The notes under the pieces were generated by a model. That model was given only the letters and a program-made list of their open reading frames with translations. It searched no databases and was not told the DNA's origin. A program made the position numbers and the translations under genes. From Pimelobacter simplex (GTDB lineage Bacteria; Actinomycetota; Actinomycetes; Propionibacteriales; Nocardioidaceae): 64,000 bases of DNA. The first letter of the stretch is position 1; each line of letters starts with the position of its first letter. The stretch spans positions 1,240,001 through 1,304,000 of the forward strand of contig NZ_CP096276.1 in assembly GCF_024662235.1 (NCBI RefSeq), written 5' to 3'. Below, piece after piece: positions 45,939 to 53,928 of the stretch.

Positions 45939-46145
45939 ATGACGACAAGGATCGATTGCGACACGTGCGTGGTACGAGGCCTGGCCTGCCACGACTGCGT
46001 GGTCACCGTGCTGCTCGGGCCGCCGCCCGAGCTGATGATCGACGACGACGAGCTGCGCGCCCTCGACGTGCTGGCCGACGGGGGTCTGGTGCCTCCCCTG
46101 CGGCTGGTGCGGCCGGTCGACGGGCCGCAGGTGGAGTCGGCGTGA
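45939..46145 (+). CDS. Cysteine-rich small protein, 68 residues
   Basis: The product starts MTTRIDCDTCVVRGLACHDC. Four cysteines form two CxxC pairs within the first 20 residues, followed by VVTVLLGPPPELMIDDDELRALDVLADGG. A small metal-binding or redox site is likely. Similar short proteins are, as I recall, common in actinobacteria beside the NlpC/P60 gene, with no function assigned. It has no signal peptide, so it is cytoplasmic. It is divergent from the phosphatase gene. Confidence 0.75.
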   Translation: MTTRIDCDTCVVRGLACHDCVVTVLLGPPPELMIDDDELRALDVLADGGLVPPLRLVRPVDGPQVESA

Positions 46146-46381
46146 GTCCCCGCCGGATCGACCCGGAGCGCCCGCCGGTGCTCCGTCTCGACCCGCGCCG
46201 TCCTGGGGGTGCGCCCGTCCCACGACGGGGCCCGAGAGGCGGGTGAGACCGATGAGACGCATGTGACGGGAGTGACGACGGTTTTCGTCCCCAACACGCG
46301 AGGCGGGGTTTGGCCTCGCCGGTGGCCTCCCTTAGGCTGCTCGATCAGGTGTCCGAGGCAGTGGGTCGACCGACCCGCGCG
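46146..46381 (+). other. Non-coding stretch before the riboswitch
   Basis: No supported gene is seen. A 34-codon GTG frame (46142-46246) overlaps the preceding stop but has no support. The promoter of the riboswitch transcript must lie here; TTAGGCT near 46335 is one possible -10. Confidence 0.35.
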
Positions 46382-46552
46382 GGCACCGCGCTGAGTCTGG
46401 GACCACTCGGGGTCCCGGAGCCGGGGAACCAACCACTCTGGGGTGAATCCCGTACGAGGTGCGACCACGACGTCCGATCGGGCGGCGGGGGAGCGAGGAG
46501 TGCGGGTAGGGCGAGTCGTGCCCGAATCCGTCAGCTCACCCGGTAGGCGTAC
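46382..46552 (+). ncRNA. Cyclic di-AMP riboswitch (ydaO-yuaA type)
   Basis: The leader keeps the hallmark blocks of the ydaO class: GAGCCGGGGAACC at about 46418-46430, GGGGTGAATCC at 46440-46450, and the 3' block GAATCCGTCAGCTCACCCGG followed by TAGGCG at about 46524-46549. It lies directly upstream of an NlpC/P60 gene, the usual actinobacterial target. In that class c-di-AMP turns expression off. The boundaries are approximate. Confidence 0.85.
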
Positions 46553-46577
46553 GACAACCAGAGGGGACCGCCAGCTC

Positions 46578-47573
46578 GTGCTGAACGGCCGGACACGTAC
46601 CACCGCTGCGCTCGCAGCACTCGCCGTCACCGGATCCATCACGTTCTGCGTGAGTGCGGCCACCAGTCCCGCGCAGGCCAAGCCGGACATCGAGACCGTG
46701 CGGGCCAAGGTCGACCGGCTCTTCCACGAGTCCGAGCAGGCCGCCGAGCGCTACAACGACGCCCGCCTCGAGCTCGGCGAGCTCAACGAGGACCTCAGCT
46801 CCCTCGAGGCCGACCAGACCCGCCAGGGCGACGCCCTCGACGGCGTCCGCTCCGACGTGCGCGCCTCGATCATCCAGCGCTACCAGTCCGGCGGCCTCGG
46901 CCCGGCCGGCGAGCTGCTGGCCTCCGACTCCGAGGGCTTCCTCGACGAGCTCTCCACCAGCGCCACCGTGGGCGACCTGCAGGACTCCCTGCTGACCTCC
47001 TACGGCACCGAGCTCAAGGCCTACTCGATCCGCAAGGACCAGACCGAGAAGCGCCGCGACGACATCGTCGAGCTCAAGGAGACCCTGGCCGAGCAGAAGA
47101 AGACCGCCGACGCCAAGCTCGCCGAGGCCAAGGAGCTGCTCTCCAAGCTCGAGGCCGAGCAGCGCGCCGCGATCATGTCCCGCGACTCCGGTCGTCCGGT
47201 CGACGCCTCCTCGATCCCGGCCAGCGGTCGCGCGGCCGTCGCGATCAAGTACGCGCTCGCCCAGGTCGGCGACGCCTACGTCTGGGGTGCTGCCGGTCCC
47301 AACGCCTTCGACTGCTCGGGCCTGACGATGATGGCCTACGCCCAGGCCGACGTGAGCCTGCCGCACTCCTCGCGCGCCCAGTACAGCAGCGGCACGCACG
47401 TCGCCAAGAGCGACCTGCAGCCGGGCGACCTGGTCTTCTACTACAGCCCGATCAGCCACGTCGGCATCTACCTCGGCAACGGCATGATCGTCCACGCCGC
47501 CAACCCCGGCGCCGGCGTCAAGGTCTCCGACCTCGACGAGATGCCCTACGCCGGAGCGGTCCGCCCGGGCTGA
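46578..47573 (+). CDS. Secreted NlpC/P60 peptidoglycan endopeptidase
   Basis: A 331-residue cell-wall hydrolase that cuts stem peptides. The signal peptide ends near SPAQA (about 34). A long coiled coil covers about 38-200 (VRAKVDRLFHESEQ through LSKLEAEQRAAI). The NlpC/P60 domain is about 217-331 with Cys246 (FDCSGLT), His294 (ISHVGIY) and a third polar residue near HAANPG. GTG 46578 has AGAGGGGA about 10 nt upstream, inside the post-riboswitch leader. The coiled coil may act as an autoinhibitor. Confidence 0.93.
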   Translation: MLNGRTRTTAALAALAVTGSITFCVSAATSPAQAKPDIETVRAKVDRLFHESEQAAERYNDARLELGELNEDLSSLEADQTRQGDALDGVRSDVRASIIQRYQSGGLGPAGELLASDSEGFLDELSTSATVGDLQDSLLTSYGTELKAYSIRKDQTEKRRDDIVELKETLAEQKKTADAKLAEAKELLSKLEAEQRAAIMSRDSGRPVDASSIPASGRAAVAIKYALAQVGDAYVWGAAGPNAFDCSGLTMMAYAQADVSLPHSSRAQYSSGTHVAKSDLQPGDLVFYYSPISHVGIYLGNGMIVHAANPGAGVKVSDLDEMPYAGAVRPG

Positions 47574-47601
47574 GCCCGCGGGGACTGTCGGGAGGCAGCC
47601 C

Positions 47602-48810
47602 ATGCCCGGGTCCGGACGGGTCCTGCCGGCGCTGCTGCTCTGCGTCGCGCTGGTCGCGAGCGGGTGCTCGGGTGACGACTACGTCGCACCGCCCCCGCCG
47701 ACGACCAGCGAGGTCGCCGACCCGGTCGCGGCCGCCGCCACAGTGACCGCGCTGCAGGACGCGATCCGCTCCGGTGACGCCGACGCGGCTGCCGGGCTGG
47801 GGTCCTCGCCCGAGGCGTCGGCCCTGCTCGCCGCGGTGGTCGGCAACGCCACCGCGCTGGGACTGGACGACGTGAGCCTGCGTTACGTCACCGAGACCGG
47901 GCGCACCGACGGCGGCGACGGCTGGGACGCCCAGGTGGCGCTCACCTGGCGGGTCGGCGGCTTCGACACCGCCTCGTCGCGCACCGAGGTCCCGTTCTCG
48001 TTCGCCGCGGGCGGCAGCCGGATCGCTGCGCTCGACGTCGGGCAGGGGCGGTTGCCGCTGTGGCTCGGCGGGCCGCTCGACGTACGGCGTGCGGGGCCGG
48101 TGCTCGTCGCCGCCGCGGAGCCGGCCCGGGCCCGGCGCTACCTGCCCGCAGCACGCCGCGCGCTCGACCAGGTCCGCGCGGTGGTCGGGGGCCGTACCGG
48201 CCTCGTCGTCGAGGTCCCCGCCGACAGCGCCGGCCTGCACCGCGCGCTGGGCGTCGAGCAGGGCCGCTACGACGCGATCGCGGCGATCACCGCACCGGTC
48301 GACGGCGTCGCCGTCGCGGGCAGCCCGATCCACGTCTTCCTCGACCGCCCGGTCTACGACGCGCTCGACCCGGTCGCCGCCCAGGTCGTGATGACCCACG
48401 AGGCCGTCCACGCCCTCACCGACGCGCCGCTGGCCCAGCGCGCGCCGATGTGGCTGGTCGAGGGCTTCGCCGACTACGTCGCGCTGCGCGACGTCGACCT
48501 GCCGAGCAGCCGTACGGCCGCCCAGATCGCGCGCCAGGTCCGTACCGACGGCCTGCCCGACGCGCTGCCGGCGACCAGCGACTTCGACCCGGCGGCGAGC
48601 CACCTCGGCGCGGTCTACGAGGCGGCGTGGCTGGTCTGCGTGACGCTCGCCGCGCACCGGGGGGAGCGGGCCCTGGTCGACATCTACCGCCAGGTGCTCG
48701 AGGGCCAGGACTTCGCCGCTGCGCTGCGCTCGGGCTTCGGCTGGAGCGAGCGGGACCTGACCGCCGCCTGGCGCGACCGGCTGGCCGACCTCGCGGGAGT
48801 GGCGGGCTAG
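47602..48810 (+). CDS. Lipoprotein with HExxH metallopeptidase motif
   Basis: A 402-residue exported protein. The lipobox is VASGC (Cys22). The middle region (about 50-170) looks like an NTF2/SnoaL-type or other alpha-beta domain. The C-terminal half holds MTHEAVHALTDAP with His266-Glu267 and His270 (HExxH), then WLVEGFADYVALRD, which gives the third ligand Glu of a gluzincin-like site. It probably cuts envelope proteins or peptides. Start ATG with GGGAGG upstream. It follows the NlpC/P60 gene by 28 bp. Confidence 0.8.
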   Translation: MPGSGRVLPALLLCVALVASGCSGDDYVAPPPPTTSEVADPVAAAATVTALQDAIRSGDADAAAGLGSSPEASALLAAVVGNATALGLDDVSLRYVTETGRTDGGDGWDAQVALTWRVGGFDTASSRTEVPFSFAAGGSRIAALDVGQGRLPLWLGGPLDVRRAGPVLVAAAEPARARRYLPAARRALDQVRAVVGGRTGLVVEVPADSAGLHRALGVEQGRYDAIAAITAPVDGVAVAGSPIHVFLDRPVYDALDPVAAQVVMTHEAVHALTDAPLAQRAPMWLVEGFADYVALRDVDLPSSRTAAQIARQVRTDGLPDALPATSDFDPAASHLGAVYEAAWLVCVTLAAHRGERALVDIYRQVLEGQDFAAALRSGFGWSERDLTAAWRDRLADLAGVAG

Positions 48811-48828
48811 CGCTCGGGGTCCACGCCC

Positions 48829-48834
48829 TACCCT
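48829..48834 (+). promoter_or_regulatory. -10 hexamer TACCCT, leaderless M48 gene
   Basis: TACCCT, 6 nt, GTG 48841. Confidence 0.5.
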
Positions 48835-48840
48835 GGGGCC

Positions 48841-50154
48841 GTGGAGAACCGATCGGCAGTACGCCGGGTGGCCCTCGGCACGGTCCTGATCGGGGTCGCG
48901 GCCTTCGTCCTCATCGCGACGACCCAGGTGCCGTGGCATCCCGTCCCCGGCGGCACACCCGACCCGGTCGCCGCCTCGTCGGTGTTCAGCCGGGCCGAGA
49001 TCGACCGCGCCGAGCACGTCGCCCTGTGGGGCCGGGTGTGGAGCTGGTCGTCGCTGGCGGTCTCGCTCGCCGTGGCCTGCTGGCTGGGCTTCGGCCGGAC
49101 CGGCCGCGCGCTCGTCGCCCGGCTCCGCGGCTGGTGGTGGGTGCGCGTGCTGGTCGTCGTCACCGTACTGACCCTCGTCGGCGAGCTGGTCACGTTGCCC
49201 TTCGGCATCGCGCTGCGCCGACTGCGCCTCGACGAGGGCCTCGCCGCGGGCTCGTGGGGCGCCTGGACGCTCGACGTGGTCAAGGGCGACCTCGTCGCCA
49301 TCGTGACCACCGCGCTCGCCGTCATCGCCCTGGTCGCCTGCATCCGCCGCCTGCCCCGGCTGTGGCCCGCCGTCGCCGGCCTCGCCGCCGCCGGACTGGT
49401 GGTGCTCGGCTCGTTCGTCTACCCGGTCGTCGTGGAGCCGGTGTTCAACCACTTCACGCCCCTGCCGGACGGCCCGCTGCGCACCCAGATCCTCGACCTC
49501 GCGCAGACCGAGGACGTCAAGGTCGACGACGTCCTCGTCGCTGACGCCTCACGGCGCACGACCACCCTCAACGCCTACGTCTCCGGCTTCGGCCAGACCC
49601 GCCGGGTGGTCCTCTACGACACCCTCGTCGACAGCTCGCCCACCGACGAGACGCTCTCGGTGGTGGCCCACGAGCTCGCGCACGCCAAGTACGACGACGT
49701 GATGACCGGCACCGCGCTCGGCGCGGCCGGGGCGCTGCTCGGCGTCGGGCTGCTGGGGCTGCTGCTGCCGGTGCCGCGGCGCCCACGCGGGGGTGACACG
49801 GCCGACGAGGAAGGCAACAAGGCCGACGAGGCCGGGGCCGGCGGCGAGGCCGGCGACGAGTCATACCTGGGCGGGGTGGGGGTGGTGCCCCGGGTTCTCG
49901 CCCTGGTCGCGATCGGCACGCTCCTCGCGGCGCCCGTCCAGAACGGCATCAGCCGCCAGCTGGAGACCCGGGCAGATCAGACGGCGCTGGAGGTGACGAA
50001 AGCCCCCCAGGCGTTCGTCGACCTGCAGCGCCGTCTGGCCCTGCGTTCCCACGCCGACCCCACACCTCCGGAGTGGTCGCAGTGGTGGTTCGGCTCGCAC
50101 CCCACGGTCCTGCAGCGGATCGGGTTGGCGAACCAGTTCGAGGCTAAGGGCTGA
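48841..50154 (+). CDS. M48 family membrane metallopeptidase (Ste24/CAAX-type)
   Basis: A 437-residue integral membrane protease with about seven helices. The zinc motif is HELAH at 277-281, and the third ligand region is QLETRADQTALE near 375. The order of helices and the late third ligand resemble Ste24/CAAX prenyl protease 1. An acidic loop (about 318-340, DTADEEGNKADEAGAGGEAG) interrupts the helices after the active site. It probably takes part in membrane-protein quality control. Confidence 0.9.
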   Translation: MENRSAVRRVALGTVLIGVAAFVLIATTQVPWHPVPGGTPDPVAASSVFSRAEIDRAEHVALWGRVWSWSSLAVSLAVACWLGFGRTGRALVARLRGWWWVRVLVVVTVLTLVGELVTLPFGIALRRLRLDEGLAAGSWGAWTLDVVKGDLVAIVTTALAVIALVACIRRLPRLWPAVAGLAAAGLVVLGSFVYPVVVEPVFNHFTPLPDGPLRTQILDLAQTEDVKVDDVLVADASRRTTTLNAYVSGFGQTRRVVLYDTLVDSSPTDETLSVVAHELAHAKYDDVMTGTALGAAGALLGVGLLGLLLPVPRRPRGGDTADEEGNKADEAGAGGEAGDESYLGGVGVVPRVLALVAIGTLLAAPVQNGISRQLETRADQTALEVTKAPQAFVDLQRRLALRSHADPTPPEWSQWWFGSHPTVLQRIGLANQFEAKG

Positions 50155-50314
50155 TCGCGCTGTCGAGGCTGCTGTTGGTCTGGTCGAACAGTCCCGCAAC
50201 GCTGCCGCCGAAGAGGATCACGGCGCCGAAGATCACGGCGGCGATCAGTGCGATCAACAGGCCGTACTCGACCGCGGACGCGCCGCGCTCCTCCGGTGCT
50301 CCTGCTCCGGTCAC
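50144..50314 (-). CDS. Flp-family type IVb pilin, short
   Basis: A 56-residue prepilin. The cleavage motif and hydrophobic stalk read ERGASAVEYGLLIALIAAV, with Gly11 before the cut and Glu at +5. The C-terminus is short and polar (DQTNSSLDSAIS). GTG 50314 has GGAGGA 5-6 nt upstream. Its last 11 bp overlap the convergent M48 gene. It lies downstream of a second pilin gene, with a hairpin between. Confidence 0.85.
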   Translation of the reverse strand: MTGAGAPEERGASAVEYGLLIALIAAVIFGAVILFGGSVAGLFDQTNSSLDSAISP

Positions 50315-50351
50315 GTCATTCCTCCGGCCGTAGCGCTGGTGGGCAAGCGAT

Positions 50352-50382
50352 CGGCCGCGTCACCATCGCGGTGACGCGGCCG
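50352..50382 (-). terminator. Hairpin between the two pilin genes
   Basis: A 13-nt arm (50352-50364) pairs perfectly with 50370-50382 around ATCGC, 22 bp past the stop of the upstream pilin. It would let the main pilin mRNA end before the short pilin gene. Confidence 0.65.
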
Positions 50383-50403
50383 TCAGTCGATCAGGTCGCG
50401 TTT

Positions 50404-50598
50404 TCAGTGACCGGCGCCGGTCAGGCTGTTGTTGACGTCGGTGAAGGCGCCCTTGAGCTTGCCACCGAGGATGACGACGGCGCCGATGATGACGGCGGCG
50501 ATGAGGGCGACGAGCAGGCCGTACTCGACGGCGGTCGCGCCACGCTCCTCCATCTTGGCGAGGCGGCCGTGGAGCAGGATCTGGAGGTACTGGATCAT
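50404..50598 (-). CDS. flp: Flp-family type IVb pilin, main
   Basis: A 64-residue prepilin with a basic leader (MIQYLQILLHGRLAKMEERG), a class III cleavage site Gly20|Ala and Glu at +5 (ATAVEYGLLVALIAAVIIGA). The tail is GGKLKGAFTDVNNSLTG. It assembles into Flp pili through the Tad machinery. ATG 50598 is preferred because GGGAG precedes it. A prepilin peptidase gene is not in this window. Confidence 0.9.
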   Translation of the reverse strand: MIQYLQILLHGRLAKMEERGATAVEYGLLVALIAAVIIGAVVILGGKLKGAFTDVNNSLTGAGH

Positions 50599-50754
50599 CG
50601 GGATCTCCCTGTGCACAGATGGTTCGTTGTCCCCGGGGAGTGCTTTCCCCGATGCCTGAACTCTGCCGCAGCGCTACCCAGGTGTGATCGGGAGTTCGTC
50701 TCTTCGCTGCTAGTCACTTCTGACTAGGATCGGGCAACGTGCTGTCGGTCACGT

Positions 50755-51405
50755 TCAGCGGGCCGAGGGCTGCACCGTGGAGAGCAGCCCGATCCGCATC
50801 GCGGTGACCAGCGCCTGGGCCCGGTTGGCGGCGCCCAGCTTCTGGTAGATCCGGGCGATGTGGGACTTCGTCGTCGACTCGGACAGGTAGAGCTTCTGGC
50901 CGATCGCGGCGGCGTTGAGGCCCTCGGCGAGCAGCAGCAGGACGTCGTGCTCGCGCTCGGTGAGAGCGGTCGACTCGGCGGACTGGCGGCGCATCATCGC
51001 GCCCACCAGCCCGGCGCAGACGAACGCCTTGGGGGAGACCGCCGCATGGCGCGCGGCCTTGATCACCTCGGTGGAAGGGGCGTCCTTGCCGACGAAGCCG
51101 GACGCGCCGGCCTGCATCGCGGCGAAGATCTGCTCGTCGCCGGAGTGCATGGTGAGCACGATGAGACCGATCTCGTCGCTCTCCTTGCGCAGCGTGCGGA
51201 CGACGTCGAGGCCGGTGCCGTCCTGCATCTGCAGGTCGGTGATGACCACGTCGGGGCGCACCTCGCGGGCGCGGTGGATCCCTTCTTGGACCGAGCCGGC
51301 CGTCGCGACGACGCGCAGGTCGGGCTCCAGGTCGAGCACCGCGCCGAGCCCGTCGCGGATCAGCTCGTGGTCGTCGATCAGGAGGACCGAGATGGTGTCG
51401 CTCAT
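50755..51405 (-). CDS. LuxR/NarL-family response regulator
   Basis: A 216-residue regulator. The receiver domain has Asp11/Asp12 and phospho-acceptor Asp57 (VVITDLQM), then Thr/Lys positions in LTMHSG and GFVGKDAP. The C-terminal LuxR HTH is LTEREHDVLLLLAEGLNAAAIGQ. It overlaps the kinase gene (ATGA) and lies between tadC and the pilins, so the pilus genes are plausible targets; this is inference. Confidence 0.92.
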   Translation of the reverse strand: MSDTISVLLIDDHELIRDGLGAVLDLEPDLRVVATAGSVQEGIHRAREVRPDVVITDLQMQDGTGLDVVRTLRKESDEIGLIVLTMHSGDEQIFAAMQAGASGFVGKDAPSTEVIKAARHAAVSPKAFVCAGLVGAMMRRQSAESTALTEREHDVLLLLAEGLNAAAIGQKLYLSESTTKSHIARIYQKLGAANRAQALVTAMRIGLLSTVQPSAR

Positions 51406-52988
51406 CGCTTCTCCAGAAGTGTCGGGGAGCCCGCGTCGGCGACAGCGTCGGCGTGGGCGGTGCTCCGGGGGATCTTCAGTGCTACCGAGACCGTGAGTCC
51501 GCGGCTGGCGTTGTCACGGACGATGAGCTCCGCGCCGATCAGTCTGGCACGTTCGCGCATGATCTTGAGGCCGTGCGAGTCGGTTCGCGCGGTCTGGAGT
51601 CCCACGCCGTTGTCGGTGATGGTGATGATCGCCTCGGGAGCGTAGACCTGGCAGCGCACGTCGATGGACGTCGCACGTGCGTGCTTGACCGCGTTGTTCA
51701 TCGCTTCCTGGGCGATCCGGAACAGCTCGGCCTCGACCTCGGGGCGCAGCCGGGTGGGCTGCTCGTCCAACCGGACCCTGATGGGGATCCCTGAGGACTC
51801 TGACAGGTGCCGGGCCACGTTGCTGATCGCCGCGCCGAGGCTCTCGTTCTCGCCGATGCTGGTCCGCAGGTTCATCACCGACTGGCGGACCTCGGCGACG
51901 ACCTTGGTCACCCGGTCGCGGAGCATGCCCAGCGCCTTGGCCTGCTGCTCGTCGGCGGGACGCGCGGCGAGCGCGTCGATGATGTAGCCGAGCGAGGCGA
52001 TGTCCTGGGCGACGCCGTCGTGCATCTCGCGGGCCAGCCGGTTGCGCTCGTCGGCGGTGGCGGCATCGCGGAACTGCGCGAACAGGAGCGCTGCATCGAG
52101 CTTGACCGCGGTGTCGGCGATGTCGCGGGCCACCGCGGCGAGGGGGAGCGGGCGTCCGGCGTCGGACTCGGAGGGGCGCAGCCCGGCGACGATCGCCTGG
52201 TCGCTGACCCGGAAGGCGAAGCCCTGGCCGATCTGGATCGGCGCCGGGTCGGTGCCGGCCTGCACCCGTACGTCGTTGGCCAGCGTCTCGCTCGCCAGAG
52301 CGTCGGGAGACTCGAGCTCAACGGTCGAGGCGACGGGAGTGAGGGCCTCGCCGCGCGGGACGTAGAGGACCAAGCCACGGTTGGGGATGTCGTCGCTGAC
52401 CTGGCTGAGCAGCTCGCCACCGAGCACGCCGACGTCGAGGCCGGAGCTCAGGCTGCCGGCGAGGTCCAGGAGCTGCTTGAGGTGCTCCTGCGCGTCACGG
52501 TAGGGCGCCAGCGGGTCGGGGACCCGGTCGGAGGAGAACGTCACGGCGGCGATCAGGCTCAGCCCGAGGCCGGCCATGGCCCAGGTGAAGATCGAGACGG
52601 CCTGTTCGGAGCTGATCTCCTGCCACCACATGAGGCCCAGCGCCACGACGGCGATCACCTCGACGAGGACCGTCCGGAGCATCGTGCGCACGCCGGCGAC
52701 GGCCGTGGCGTAGAGCGGAGGCACGACGAGCGCGGCCAGGACGACGGGCGCGTCGCCGAGGCCGAGGGCGCAGATCACGCCGATCGCGGCAGCCTCGGTC
52801 GAGGGGCTCAGCGAGAGCTGGAGCTCGCGGCGGGTCGAGGTGATGCCTTGGTAGACCCACACCAGGGCGAGGGCTCCGAGCGCGAGAAGACCTTGTTCCT
52901 GGTGGAGCCACAGGGTGGGCACGCCGATAGCCAGCAGCGCGAAGAGTCGCGCTGCTGCGACGACGGCGTAGGTCTGGCTGCTCGGCAC
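51402..52988 (-). CDS. NarL-type sensor histidine kinase
   Basis: A 528-residue sensor. Five to six N-terminal helices (about 5-150) form a MASE-like membrane module, followed by a GAF-like region (about 165-300). HisKA_3 dimerisation has His323 in LAREMHDGVAQDI; the ATPase domain has EAMNNAVKHARA (N box) and TDNGVGL. A membrane-embedded sensing module suggests a lipophilic or membrane signal. GTG 52988 follows TAGGCT by 7 nt. It is operonic with the LuxR regulator. Confidence 0.9.
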   Translation of the reverse strand: MPSSQTYAVVAAARLFALLAIGVPTLWLHQEQGLLALGALALVWVYQGITSTRRELQLSLSPSTEAAAIGVICALGLGDAPVVLAALVVPPLYATAVAGVRTMLRTVLVEVIAVVALGLMWWQEISSEQAVSIFTWAMAGLGLSLIAAVTFSSDRVPDPLAPYRDAQEHLKQLLDLAGSLSSGLDVGVLGGELLSQVSDDIPNRGLVLYVPRGEALTPVASTVELESPDALASETLANDVRVQAGTDPAPIQIGQGFAFRVSDQAIVAGLRPSESDAGRPLPLAAVARDIADTAVKLDAALLFAQFRDAATADERNRLAREMHDGVAQDIASLGYIIDALAARPADEQQAKALGMLRDRVTKVVAEVRQSVMNLRTSIGENESLGAAISNVARHLSESSGIPIRVRLDEQPTRLRPEVEAELFRIAQEAMNNAVKHARATSIDVRCQVYAPEAIITITDNGVGLQTARTDSHGLKIMRERARLIGAELIVRDNASRGLTVSVALKIPRSTAHADAVADAGSPTLLEKR

Positions 52989-52995
52989 GGGGATC

Positions 52996-53001
52996 AGCCT
53001 A
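52996..53001 (-). promoter_or_regulatory. -10 hexamer TAGGCT, leaderless kinase-regulator operon
   Basis: TAGGCT, 7 nt, GTG 52988. It lies 6 bp past the tadC stop, so the two-component pair can be expressed apart from the tad operon. Confidence 0.5.
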
Positions 53002-53007
53002 GGCCCG

Positions 53008-53928
53008 TTACTTGCCGCCGAAGGCGTCGATCGCGTTGAGAACCGCGGGTCCCATGACGACCACGAACAGACAAGGAAGGATGAAGAGGATCAGCGGGAT
53101 CATGATCTTGACCGGGACCTGCTGGGCCTTCTCCTCGGCGTACTGGCGCCGCTTGACCCGGATCTCGCCGGACTGCACGCGCAGCACCTGGCCGATCGGG
53201 ATGCCGAAGGCGTCGGCCTGGACCATCGAGCCGACGAACGTGCTGAGGTCGTCCACATTGCTGCGGGAGGCCATCGAGCGCAGCGCCTCGGAGCGGCTCT
53301 TGCCGAGCTGCATCTCGCGCAGCACGCGGGCGAACTCCTCGGAGACCGGTCCGGTGGTGTTGCGGGCGACCTGCTGGAGCGCGGCGTCGAAGCCGAGGCC
53401 GGCCTCGACGCTGATGGTGAGCAGGTCGACAGCGTCGGCGAGGGTGCGCTTGATCTGGTCCGCCCGGTGGGCCGACTTGTTGTAGAGGTACAGGTCAGGA
53501 GCGACGAAGCCGAGCACCATCGACACCAGGGCGGCGATCACCAGCGTGGTGAGCGCGCCGCCGAGCAGCGCGCCGTAGGCGATGATCAGGATGGGCAGCA
53601 CGACGGCGCACAGCACCTTGGTCGACAGCACGCGGTCGACGGTCCAGCCGTCCGGGTTGCCCGCGAGGTCGAGCTTGTGCCTGATCCGCTCGGCCTTGTC
53701 GGCACCGGCCAGCCGGCGGCCGAGGTTCAGCGCTCGCGCGTTGAAGGGGGCCAGGACGCGGTCGGTGAAGGACCGGTCCGCCTCCTCGGCCATCTCGCGG
53801 CCCGCGAGCCCCGAGCGCTCGAGCGCGTCGAGGGCGCGGGCCAACCCCTGGGGCTGCTCCTTGGCGAAGGCGGCACCCACGGCCGCGATCGCGCCGAGCA
53901 GCAGGAGGAGAGCAAGGAGAAGCAGCAT
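53008..53928 (-). CDS. tadC: Type II secretion F domain protein (TadC)
   Basis: A 306-residue inner-membrane platform protein of the Tad pilus. One N-terminal helix (LLLLALLLLLGAIAAVGAAF), two central helices (about 100-160) and a C-terminal helix frame the T2SSF domain: LTISVEAGLGFDAALQQVARNT and LGKSRSEALRSMASR. Its ATG shares a base with the stop of the preceding VWA-TadB gene. Confidence 0.9.
   Translation of the reverse strand: MLLLLALLLLLGAIAAVGAAFAKEQPQGLARALDALERSGLAGREMAEEADRSFTDRVLAPFNARALNLGRRLAGADKAERIRHKLDLAGNPDGWTVDRVLSTKVLCAVVLPILIIAYGALLGGALTTLVIAALVSMVLGFVAPDLYLYNKSAHRADQIKRTLADAVDLLTISVEAGLGFDAALQQVARNTTGPVSEEFARVLREMQLGKSRSEALRSMASRSNVDDLSTFVGSMVQADAFGIPIGQVLRVQSGEIRVKRRQYAEEKAQQVPVKIMIPLILFILPCLFVVVMGPAVLNAIDAFGGK

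Noticed and set aside
43515..46145. 876-codon plus-strand frame opposite the exonuclease-UvrC gene
   Set aside because: Antisense shadow across several real genes; composition unlike a protein. Only the cysteine-rich 68-residue frame at its end, in its own right, is kept.
46142..46246. 34-codon GTG frame overlapping the stop of the Cys-rich miniprotein
   Set aside because: GTGA overlap is suggestive, but the product (Pro/Arg-rich) has no recognisable feature and the frame is short.
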